Below, piece by piece: positions 37,001 through 49,000 of a DNA stretch of 64,000 nt. Source of the stretch: Nymphaea colorata (lineage: Eukaryota; Streptophyta; Magnoliopsida; Nymphaeales; Nymphaeaceae); assembly GCF_008831285.2 (NCBI RefSeq), contig NC_045149.1, positions 10,444,417 to 10,508,416 on the forward strand. The letters are read 5' to 3'. The position numbers were made by a program, and so were the translations under genes. The notes below the pieces were generated by a model. The model was not told the DNA's origin. It saw only the letters and a program-made list of their open reading frames with translations, and made no database searches. Numbering within the stretch: the first letter of the stretch is position 1; each line of letters opens with the position of its first letter.

Positions 37001-40000
37001 CCTATCCCATAAGCTTCATTACCATTTTTGTTGGGCAGGCGTGAGGGTTCGCTGCTGCATACGGTGCTTAAGGCTGCTATGATTGGTAAAAATATGGAAC
37101 TTCTTGCCAATGAGATAGTGCTGCCATTTCCTCACCGCTAGTATTACTGCTATGAGTTCTCTCATATAAGCAGATTTGGAACTGAATCTTCCTCCCATTG
37201 CCTTGCTGAAAAAGGCGGTGGGTTGCTGCTCCTGACTCAACACTGCACCTATACTGAAGTCTGATGCATCTGTTTCAACCTGAAATGGCCTTTTGAAGTC
37301 AGGCAATATCAGAATGGGTGCATTAATAATAGCAGGTATTGAAATGCTGTTTTGCTGGTATTTGTCCATACAAACTGATTTATCCTGAGCATTACTGTTA
37401 ATGGTGCAGCAGTGGTGCCAAAGTTCTTTACAAATCTTCTGTAATATCTGGCCAGGTCTAGGAAGGCTTGCAGTCCCTTGACTCCCTTAGGTAGTTCCTA
37501 CTCCCGAGTGGCTGCAATTTTATCCCTCTCCATATGCACCTCCTGCTGAGATATGGTGTGCCCTAAATAAGAGACCTGGCTGCACCCGAATCTACATTTT
37601 GAAGCCTTGGCATGCAGGTAGTGCTGCTTCAACAGTTCTAACACTGTCCTTAGGGTTTAGGTTGGTGACATGAGCTGCTACAATGGGACTATAAACCAAT
37701 ATGTCACAAAAAAAAAAAACTAATACAAATTGTAGAAATAATAGACGCACAAGTAACGAAGATCGAACACAGATGTAACGTGGAAAACCCTCAACTAGAG
37801 TAACTTTACCTTCCATCCTCTTTATAAACAGGGTATGATCTCCATTTCCTTGTTTGTAGCCATGCTTCTTCATAACAAGTCTGAGACATTCAAACCATGC
37901 TCGGGGAGACTGTTTGAGCCCATACAAGGTCTTCTTCAGTTTACAGGTCTCTCAAAACCTGGGGGCATACACTTATTGTCACACCCCAACCTTTTTGACC
38001 CTTAAACACATTTTTTTTTCTAACATAAAATGTTGAAGTGTGACGACACAACAATTCAAAAGAGGGAGCTATGCCATTCAAAACAATGGGGCGAACTTTC
38101 ATTCATATAACAACTTTGATTCATACAAAATCACATCTAAGTGTATGACAAAAATGCTCCAAAACATATAATTGATGTCTAACAAAAACAAGACATCAAT
38201 ACAATCAAAATAAGACGCGCCGGCACTACAAAAGACCCAAAACCTCCCCAATAGGACGTGAGTGAAGTCATCTGCTCAACCTGCTACCCCTGGTCCACCA
38301 AAACCTGAAAAAAAATGAAACAACAAAAGGCTTAGCCTTCGCAGTATGACAACAAGCCAGGAAAATTCCAAACTCTCTTAGGTAGGGCTCAATTATGAGA
38401 ACAATCATAAAAACAATCTATCATCATGTCGTGTCAGGGCATAGCCATATCATTTGCCAAGAAGACCCCTAACATAAACCACGACATGTAAAGGCCACTC
38501 AATGGCCACAGTAACACGTTTTCAATTCACATGCAAGGCACGAACAAACATATCATTTCATTCATAACATTCTCATGCATATCAATCATACAGAATTCAT
38601 TTCATTAACTTTAGTGAATTGACAGTTCCTGTGGGTGCAAACACAGGCACGTGCACACCGCGGGCAGCCTACAGCCGAGAGACAGCCCCCGTGGTGGCCC
38701 AGAACAGTATGGATCCATTCACCCGCTGCAACGATAGAGTACTCATCCATGGATGTGTGAATTCCAAGGAGAGATACTCAGCCTTCCCTAGGACACCCAG
38801 GTTGAGAAGGCGGGAGCCCAACGCTCCAAGCACAACACACAACAGAACCCTGGGGCCTTGCACCGCCTGCGCTCCGAATAGGCGAAACCAGTGGCGAAAA
38901 CGGGACGTCTCCCAAACACATTGCCACAACCCACTGCCCTCTCATCTCTTATTCTTTCATTATTATCATTACAATTGCACATTCACAAAATGACTGGCTA
39001 GCTCATGAGGTTGGTTCACTTCATGAGTGCACCCACACCTCCAATTGCCTCCACACGAGGTCTGCATATAACATTAACAGTCATAGCTAGCCGCCATACA
39101 ATATGGGTACAATTACCCTCCAATTCATTCATTTGCATCATTGCTCGCGGCAATGTGTATGCAACAAAACACAACCTTCACATCAATTATCACATCAGTC
39201 ACATCAATTATCACATCAATCACTTCTTTGAAAAACTTAGCCAAATCACAGAGAGTAGTCTCGATCTGTGATTGGCTCGTAGTTGTCCTATGCAGTTATC
39301 ATTCTAGAATGCTTTCTAATGCACAATTTGGGGTCGAGGAGGCACTCGACTCGATACCCCACCTCATCTATCCTAAACAGTTATCAATTCTAACATGCAC
39401 ATGCAAATGCGTAACATTTTCAAAACATGCTTCTAATAGTCTTTCAAAACAAATCATATCATATATCAAACCATTTGCATGCATACACACAATCGTTCAC
39501 AAAACAATCCATCAATCACATCACAATCGTAGGACACGATCCTAGGAACACACATTCACACATTTGCCCAGGCAAGGATTTGCCTGGAATGCTGCCATAC
39601 CTGTCGCGTGCCCTCAAAACTCTTCAAAATGCCTCGAGCTTCGAATCTGGTCGCTCAAGGTCGACGGGACGTGCCCGGTGTACCTACAGACATAAGCAAA
39701 GATAAGATTTCTACTAGCTAGCTACACAATCCATACAAATATAAAACAAAATCATTGAGGCACATGTCGTCGCCTCAAGAAGGTGTCGACGGGTAGTGTT
39801 GACCTACAAGCCCTCCAATAGGCTTCCTCCTAACCTCTTGACGTTGCCACCAAACATCAAAATTCACTGTTTCGATCAATCCATCACAACCCAATTCTCA
39901 TTTGCTTTCTTTAGTCGAGGCGTCAACCCCATAGTCATATCCAACTTATGTATGCTTTCCCCTCGGACTCCAAAATACACCCGTTCACAAAAGCATGTGC

Positions 40001-43000
40001 CGCGTGCTCACTAAGACGGTTCTAAATCTTTCCCAAAACATCACAATCTCTACCATGCTTCCCTATTGCTTCGAAAATCAACACCTCAAGCTTAAAAGAT
40101 CAATATATACATGAATCATCGCTTCTCCAACATAATCCTAAACTTTCCCCAAAAAGCCAAGTCACTAACATGCATCCCTAAACATCCAATTCTAAATTCT
40201 AGCATGCTCAAACAATAATTATAGGTGCTCCAAAGGAAAATATACAATAAAATAGGCTCAATTACGCCTTGCTCACCCCAAATCAAGAGTCTAGACTGAT
40301 GCAATCCTTCCGGCAGCCACCTCACGAGTCCAAGTGTCTCCAAGCAACTAAAATTTCTCACTGCCGCCTCCACCAATGCCTTAAAGTCGCTGCTATGAGG
40401 GGGAAGACAACTCCCTAAGCGGAAATCCGACCAAACAATCGTAAATAGGGTGAGCTTTTGCAAAAGAGAGGTCAAAAGGGAAAATCTGCCGTTAGAAGAA
40501 GGGAAGTCGGCCGAGAGTATGAGGTTTGGCTGAGGGTGAGAGGGGAAAAACAAATGGAAAATGAGGAGAGGAAGGCTGACCACGAGAATTTGGGCAGAGG
40601 GCACAACGTGCGGGAGAGAATTGGCGGGAAGGAGGGGAGTGACGAGAGAGCAAGTTCGGTTGGAAAAAAAGAAAAACCAAACAGAAAATGGGGAGAGAGA
40701 GTGAGAAGCGTAGACAGAGAGAGAGGTCGAGTAGAGGGAGAGGAAGAAGAAAAATAAGAAGGGATTGAGGGGGGGGGGAGGAGAAACGGCAAAAACAACG
40801 ATAGAGGGAGGAGGAGAAAAGGGGAGAAGAAGAAAGAAAGAAAGAGGTTGGGGTCTTACTGGAGCACCGTCGTCCTTCCTCTGTCGGCCCTGAGGTCTTC
40901 GCAGCCACACCCTTGCTGTCGGCTGTTCCTCCCACCTCCTGCTCTTCTTGCGATGACACAAAGGAAGGAACGAAGAGGGAGACAAGGGAGAAGAACTCCC
41001 TCACGTCGGGCTCCTTCACGCAAGTAGGTTCGAGTCCAAGTCTGGACCCGATCCGGCCCACCTGCAAAAGTCAAGCGTTACACATATACATTTCCTCTTC
41101 GAGATCTCCGTTGAGAAAGACATTTTTAACATCAAGTTGGCACATCTCCCAACCCTTCAGCACCGCTAAAGAAATAATAACTCTAACGGTCTTCATCTTC
41201 GCGACAAGAGCAAACGTGTCTCTAAGTAGTCGATCCTATATTTCTAACTGAACCCCTTGGCCACCAGACGTGCTTTGTACCTCTCAACATTCCAATCTGG
41301 TTTGTACTTAATGGTGTAGACCCACTTTAACCCAACCAGTTTGTACTTAATGGTGTAGACCCACTTTGACCCAACCAAATGAGCTACTTCAGGAATCTCT
41401 CTCACTTCTCATGTCTGATTTCTGTCTAAGGCTTCCATCTCTTCTTGGATAGCATGAGTCCACTTGGGGTCACTCTGAGCATCTGTAACATTCCTGGGAA
41501 TCACAGCCACAGACAAGGATGATACAAAACATTTGTAGTCAGTGCTCAATCTAGAGTAAGACACAAAGTTACCAATAGGGTGTTGAGTACATGACCTGAC
41601 ACCCTTTCTCAGGGTAATGGGAAGATCTTCCTTTTCATTTTCTGTCTGACTTTCTCTCTCAACAGGTTGCTTCTGAGCATGACTTGGGTCATCCAAGGAA
41701 GAAGTAGGATTGGGATTTGGAGTGGACTTCTCCCCATCAATCACCTTGTCAGTACAAAATCTTCTCCTAGAATACACCTGCCTAAACAGACGATTGCATT
41801 CTCTTTCTGTCTCCATAGAACACTCTCTCTCCTTTTCTTGTTCATGTACCTCAATAGACGTCCCATCTTCTTCTTTTCCAAGCACCTCAACAGATGAATT
41901 TTCTTCGCGCCTGTAATCCAAAAAATCTGTAAATTGAATTTCCTGACTTGGAGAATACTCTTCCTTAGACATTGACTTCTCCCCCTGAAAAGAATTTTCC
42001 CCAAAATAAGACACATGTTCCAAGAATGTGACATCCTAGGTAATGTGAACTCGACCAGTGGTGGGATTTAGACATTTATACCCCTTTTGAGTAGGAAAAT
42101 ACCCAATAAATATTCCCTTAATTGATTTGGGGTCAAGTTTTTTCACATTCGGGCTGTGGTCATGAATGAAACACACACATCAAAAGACACGAGGAGGAAG
42201 GTGAAAAGGTTGGCTACTCCCTGGAAGCATGGAGTAGGGTGTACGACCATTTAGCACTCGACTAGGTATGCGATTAATCAAATAGGCACTAGTAATAACC
42301 GCATCTCCCCAATAATATTTTAGAAGATTCCTTTGGAAGAATAATGCTCTGGTGACATTAAGTAACTGACGGTTTTTCCTCTTAGCAACTCCATTTTGAG
42401 GGGGTGTATAACTACATGATGTCTCATGAACAATCCCTCTCTTTCGAAGGAATTCCTCGACAGTGAGACACATATACTCACGAGCATTATCGGATCGGAA
42501 TGTCTTGACAGACCCACCATACTGGTTTTTCACTAGGAGGATGAAGGTTTCTATAATATGAGGCACTTCGCTACCGTCTTTCAACAGATAAACAAAAGTA
42601 CACCTTGAATAGTCATCTATGAAAGTCATAAAATACTGAAAACCACCACGAGAATGAATGCCTGAGGGCCCCCACACATCAGAATGAATCAAGGAGAAAG
42701 TTTTATTTTGAAATTGGATATGAAGCTCTAACATGCTTCGCAAATTGACACACATCACAAGATAACATGGAAATGTTCAAACTGGAACATAATTCAGGGA
42801 ACAATTGTTTCAAAATCCCAAAAGGGAGATGACCAAGGCATTCATGCCAATACAAAAATAACTGACGACACTCTTCCTTCTTCTTCTCTGTCCTTCTAAC
42901 AGCTGACATGAGAGCTGTGGCAACGCGTATAGGAAGCCGATACAAACCATCAGACACCAAACCAATCCCAATCTTCTTCCCTGTCACCAAGTCCTGTAAA

Positions 43001-46000
43001 ACACAACGTTTTTCAGAAAATATAAGTTCACAGTTCAGTTCCTTGGTAATCTTGCTAACAGATAAAAGATTTAAGGGAAGATGGGGAACATGCAAGGCTT
43101 CATGCACTAAAAAATTGTTCAACAAAGAAAGACTCCCTTTTCCTGCCACAGAGGTAAAGGAACCATGAGCAAGGGATACACGTTCCTTTCCTGAGGATAG
43201 CTTGTAGTCATGAAAGAGTTTGGGGTTGCTAGTCATGTGATGAGTGGCACCGCTATCAACAATACACTCCCCCATGCAAGAAGTACCTTTGTCACCCGAA
43301 ACGGCCAGTGCCTGATTGACCTTCACCTCATCTGACGTGTCTGTCTGACCAACATCAATCTAACTCAAATAAGCTCGCAGCTCACGAATCTGTTCCGCAG
43401 AAATAGAAACTTTACCGTCACTAGGGTTCATTGCATTTGAAACAGGCTTCTTCCCACCAGAAGACCTCCCCCTACTATTCTTCTTCTCTGGATGCAGGTC
43501 CCAACAAAACTCCATAGTGTGACCTAGTTTTTTGCAGTGAGTACATTTACGGGAGGAACGGGCAGTTCTCATAGGGGCACGGCTAACGAAGGCTGACCGT
43601 TCATTGTGAGACATGTGATCCCCCTTGCTCCCATTTATGACCAGCCGCCTTTGCTCTTCAGCTTCAACACGGGAATAAACATCTTCAATACTGAATGATT
43701 CTTCAGAGTTAAAAATCTGACTCCTTATATTTTTGAATTCATCGTTCAGTCCGGCTAAGAAAAGGAATATCCTATTCTCCCACTCCTTGGTCATATAATG
43801 CATCTGGTCTTGAGGACAACTCCAGATATCATCAGAATGGTAGTCAAGATCCTCCCACTTAGATTTTAATGCGGCGTAGAAATCAGCGACCGAGAGATCC
43901 CCTTGTCGAAGAGCATACAAGTTCTTCATTAGTTGATACACACGAACTTTTCTCTTCTTTTGACCATACATCTGTTCCAAAATAATCCACATATCTCTCG
44001 CAGTCTTCTTACGAAGAATGAGAGGTTGAATATCCGAGGATACTGAATTAACAATCCACATTTTTACTTGGTTGTCCTCAAGAAACCAAGTATCCCATGC
44101 CATACTATTTGCAGCAGGTTCAACCTTACTCCCATTCACATAGGCAATACGGCCTCGACCAGCTATACCCATAGTGATGGCGGCAGACCACTTAAGATAG
44201 TTTTCCTTGGTAAGACGGATGGTAGTAACCTGAACCGGAACATTCTCAGTTCTATAAGCCCCGATTTCAGTCTGATAAGTGCTGACGGTTGAAGAGGAAG
44301 ACGCTGCCATGATCACAAACCAGGCTGTAGCAACAAAAAAACAGCACCGACGGCAGCACAGGACACCGACGGCAGCAAGGTCACCGACTGCAGCAAGGGC
44401 ATCGGCGATAGTACAGGACTCCGGCGGAAGCAAGAAGTACCAACGACAAATAGACAGATGAAGGCAGCGGCAGCTGGACGACGATCACCGCCAGGGAGCT
44501 TCTGCGAGCGTCGCCAAGGCAGTCCAGCGACAACAAACAGTAACAGCGAAAATGGCAATGTCGGGCAGAACGTGGGAGGTGACTCCGTTGGGTGGAAGCA
44601 ACAGCGTCAGGCAAGAGATCAGGCGGCGCTGGAGGAGCAGAGGGCAGCGGCAGTCATGGGCGATGCAGAGGGTCTCAAGCGATGCAGCCGGCAGCGACAG
44701 CAATGAGTGATAGAGAGGTTAGGGTTGGAACTTCACAACCCCAAAAAATTTCCCAAACTCGTCGGCTCTGATACCATGTAGAAATAATAAACGCACAAGA
44801 AACGAAGATCGAACAGAGATGTAATGTGGAAAACCCTCAACTAGAGGGAAAAAACCACGGGTAAGGAGATCTGGTGCCCACTAGCCGCCAGACTCTCTCT
44901 CTCTTAGAAAACTTCATTAACTTGCAAGATTAGGGTTTACAATGGTATAAGTATGCCCAAACCAGGACTCACTAGATCGGGTCCAGACCCGGACCAATAC
45001 ATCAAGATCCGTCAACACAAATCTGTACAAATGAGGTTTAAATAAGTCATTCATGAAGGCTTGGAAAGTGGCTGGGGCATTTGTGAGCCCAAACGACATA
45101 ACCATGACTTCATAGTGGCCCTTATGGGTCTGGAAAGCCGTTTTTGGGATGTCTTCAACTGCTATCCTAATTTAATGGTACCCAGCTTTCAAATCCAACT
45201 TGGAGAATATCGCTGTCCCTTGTAATTCATCCAAAAGTTGTCAAAGATGGTGTGGGATACCTGTTTTTTATTGTGACAGCATTGAGGCTTTGGTAATCGA
45301 TGCATAGCCTCCAAGAGCCATCCTTTTTTAGTTTTTCCACCAACAGTGCTGGTGGCGAATGCAGTCTCCAGCTTGGCTGTATTATACCCCCTTGCAACAT
45401 TTGTTCCACCATGTTTTCAACAGCTTCCTTTTGCTGATGCTGTAGCGATAGGGCCTAAGGTTGACCGGTAAGGACCCAATTACCATTTCATCTCTATGGT
45501 CATGACTGCGGCAAGTGGGCAGTCCTTTGGGCTTGTCGAATACTCCTTGGAACTCTTGAAGAAGAGGTTGCACTGAGAGTGATATAGAGTCTGCACTAGC
45601 CACTGCTGGTGTTAACTCTTTTGTAAGGGGCATGAATAAAAGGTGCAGACTCGCTGAACCTTCTTGGGTGCCGCAGGCCTTGCTGTCCACCATCTTCCTG
45701 CTGTCTTCCACTCTTGTGGCGACTAACATTCTGTCCCTGTCTATGTCACACGGACGCGGCTAAATAGGCCGCGTACCCGTGTTGACTCGCTGACACGGCG
45801 ATTCCGACACGGGACTCGGCTGGACACCGCTTGGGTCGGTTTTGGGTCATATCCGATCCAAACCCGTTAAACTGACCCGACTTATTAACTTTACGCCGAA
45901 AACCCTCGTCCCTCACCCTCGACTTCTCTCCACTTCACTTCACCGGCGTGCTGCAGCAGAGGACTTTGGCGACAATGGCAGGCGACGGCGACGGAGTCCG

Positions 46001-49000
46001 GCGATCCACAGCGACGTCCGGTGGTGTTCGGCGGCAGCCGGAGACGGAGAGGTAAGTGGTTTTTATTTTCCGATAGTAGAACTTAGGTCTAGGGTTGGGG
46101 TTTTTTACTACGGTTTTGGATTCGTCGATTTGGGGGTTTTTTTCCGTCGTTCTTCATCCTAATCTCTTCTTCTATGCCCTATGGACATTTTATCATTTTT
46201 TAGAATATTTAATGTATCCGTGTCTGCGTATCCAAAAAATTTGAAAATTTCTGTATCCGCACCCATATCCCCTTATCCGCACCCCTATCACATCTGCACC
46301 CGTGTGACATAGGTCCCTGTCTTTTCCCTTAAACCTCATCAACATCTCAGCAAAGTCCCGTTCGATTTTCCCTAACTGTTTAAGCCACTGTATTCCAAGT
46401 GCCAGAACAGACCCTCCCATGGCTATGGGGTACAGTTCCACTTCAAACTGCTGTCCCTGAACCTCTATCGTTTCAAGGGGACACTTCCCTTTGCAAAATA
46501 ATGAGTCTCCATTCCCCACCCTGACCTTGAAGCTGGGTTGTTCTACGACCCTGCACCCACATGCCTTGCCCCGTGCCTTCACAGATAAAATTATGGGTGG
46601 ATCCTGTATCCATCAAGATGCTGACAGGCCACCCATGAAGGTGCCCTTCTACACACATGACCTGCAATACAAGGTCCCCTGTTAAGGCATGAAAGGAGAT
46701 CTCCAATGTTGTCATCGTCTCTTTGTGCTCTTTTGCCCCTGACTGCTCTTCCTCCTGAACCTCCACACTGTTTTCTTCAGCCTCATCAACTAGGTAGAGG
46801 TGTAGCCTCTTACCCATGCCTCCTCCTTTCCTTCACCTGCTCAGGGTTCAAACGTCTGACCAGCACTTGCCTGCCCTCTCCCTTGTGTTTGTCGGTGGTG
46901 CCGCGAACCCCAACTTCGCCAGCAGCAGTCGTCGTTTTTGACAGTGGCCATGGTGCTCCTTTCGGTACTCTGCTCTCACGTGACCCAAACCCAAATCTGA
47001 CGTGTTTTTCTTCAGCTATCCTCGCTAGTTCAAAGCTCTCCAGCAGAGGCTGAGGCCTGGCCGCTTGGACGTCGATCCTCAATTCATCTCACAGCCCCCC
47101 AATGAATGCACCTATGAGGGCTTCCTTGGGCCACCCATGCACCATGTTGCTCTTGTCCTCGAACTCTGCCTGGTACTCAGTGACAATGCCTTTATGCTGA
47201 ATCTTAGACAATTCAACATCATAATCCAGGTAAGCTGAGGGGCCGAAACACACTGTCAGGGCTGCGACGAACTCAAGGGTTTACCTTGTTGTGTCAGTCG
47301 CCATCGATACCACCTGATGGGTGGCCCTTCCAGATGCACAGCCACATGAGAGACTGTTTTTTATGGAAACACTCAGGCAGTCGAAATAATGCTCTGTGTG
47401 GAAGACCCAACTCAAAGGGTCCTCCCCTGAGAATTTGGGGAACTCCATTTTAGAAGTTCGGAGGTTCATATGGAACTCTCCTCCCCTGAAACTTGTCTCA
47501 CTAATGAAGTGAGAGTCGGAAGGCATACTCGAGCCATCGTTTCTGATTGACGACTGCAGGGAGTCCTGCACTTCCCGCTGCTCTCACTGCTCTTGGCTTC
47601 ATGTAACGTCGCTTGCCTAGTTGATGCTAGGTGAAGGTTTGTCCTGCTTAAAGCATATCATGTAGCAGAGCAGACAAATGTTGTTCGTTCAAGATCGCCT
47701 GCACACGCAAGTTAACCTCGGTGAAGCGTTGCCCAATTTCATTGCAGCTACGCTCGATGCTGTCATCCTATCTCCCATGGTCATCTGTGCTTCCTCGTTC
47801 TGTTTCTTAAAGGCCTCCAGCGCAGCGAGCATCTCTTTGTTGGTCATATCGAGGCTCTAATACCAGTTGGTAGCTGGCGGCAGCGACCTTCACTAAAATG
47901 CAAATAAGAAACAATAGCAGCGCTTAACACACTCACGCATACTGCCTTCTAGGGTTAACCAACCCTAAAACCATAATAACAGAAAGCACATTTTTTTCGA
48001 AAAAAATGCGATAAATTAAATGGGCATTTAAAACTTAAAAAAAAACATTTTTTAAAAAAAAACATTAAAAACGAAAAAAACACATTTTTAACGCGTTTTT
48101 TTCACGTTTTTTTCATTTTTTTCAGTTTTTTTAATACCACATAGTTTTTTTTTTCATTTTCTATTTTTATTTGTTTCAAATCTACTTATCTTTTGATATT
48201 TGTGTTATTAGTTTCTCACTTATTTTATTTTCCTGACATTTTTAGTTTTTTAAATTTTTTAAAAATTTACCATATTTTTTCCGTTTTTTCCTTTTTTTTA
48301 AGCTCGCCGTCTTATACCCGAGAAAAACCTTTGCCATTTAAAACTCCAAGATGTTATTTGTGACTATGCCTAAAACCTTTATCTTCAATTCATTAATCAG
48401 TAATGACTCTTATGCCTAAACAGCCTTATGTAGTGTAGCTGTAAGGCAGGGGGAGATCCATTTATAAAAGATCCAACCCGATATTATTTACTATGTGACA
48501 CTACTGATTTCAGGTAATTGCATTTCAAAATACCCATTTCTCCTAATAGCTATCAACTTGCTTTATCAATATTTTATTATATGGATGCAAACTGTATATT
48601 TGAGCTAGTTCATGTAGTTGTTCACAGTTCTACTGGTCTACATAAAGGCAAGCCTATGATGTATTGCTGCAGCATGTACAAGTGTTGTAGCTGATATATA
48701 TGCTGCAAGAGCAATGTAGTAATCTTTCAGGGCAGTGTCACACTCAGAAAACAAACTATAGCATTCACAACTAAATTTAAGCGATCTTTTATTTCTCTTG
48801 TGGATAGTAAGGAAACCCAAACAGGCCAGAAGCCTGCCTTGCAGTCACTCATGAGCAAAGGACCTAGTAATGACCCCTCAAAAGGAAAATGATAAGCAGG
48901 AAGATATTAATTTGCTAATTTGAAGTACCTAGACAAACAGAAGAAAATATATGTTTTCCTCTTAAAGAATGTAAAATATTGTATTTTTTCCTTAGTCCTG

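Larger units (their letters stand above)
37731..45017 (-). mobile_element. Copia element A2, inside gypsy D, with an internal deletion
   Basis: A2 is a relative of A on the - strand. The target duplication CAAAT is perfect (37726-37730 and 45018-45022). It splits the reverse transcriptase of D. The 5' LTR (44777-45017), primer site, gag, protease and integrase remain. The 3' LTR keeps only its first 70 bp (37731-37800) and then jumps directly into the middle of reverse transcriptase, losing the rest of the LTR, RNase H and the end of reverse transcriptase. A 3.1-kb solo LTR (F) is inserted in the remaining reverse transcriptase. Confidence 0.94.
35872..47867 (-). mobile_element. Ty3-gypsy retrotransposon D, interrupted and truncated
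   Basis: D is on the - strand. In element order it has a primer site (47854-47865), gag (to about 46820), protease (about 46600), reverse transcriptase (45732 to 45018, then about 37680-37380), RNase H (37019-37369), integrase zinc end (36476-36703) and integrase core (36171-36497). This order, with integrase after RNase H, defines Ty3-gypsy. Element A2 interrupts reverse transcriptase at 37731-45017 and a small hAT-like element sits at 45741-46312. The 3' end with its LTR is missing at the joint with B2 (35871/35872). Frames are short and broken. Confidence 0.9.

Noticed and set aside
40116-41074. Long open frames on the - strand (289, 191 and 108 codons) and a 124-codon + frame at 38619
   Set aside because: They lie inside solo LTR F. 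The - strand frames overlap one another in a purine/pyrimidine-biased stretch that suppresses stops, and none has recognisable domains.
37977-41082. Reading F as a TIR transposon with TACAC duplication
   Set aside because: A 5-bp TACAC can be drawn, but the TG...CA ends with CTTAT/CATAT match the known intact site in element A and LTR rules better.
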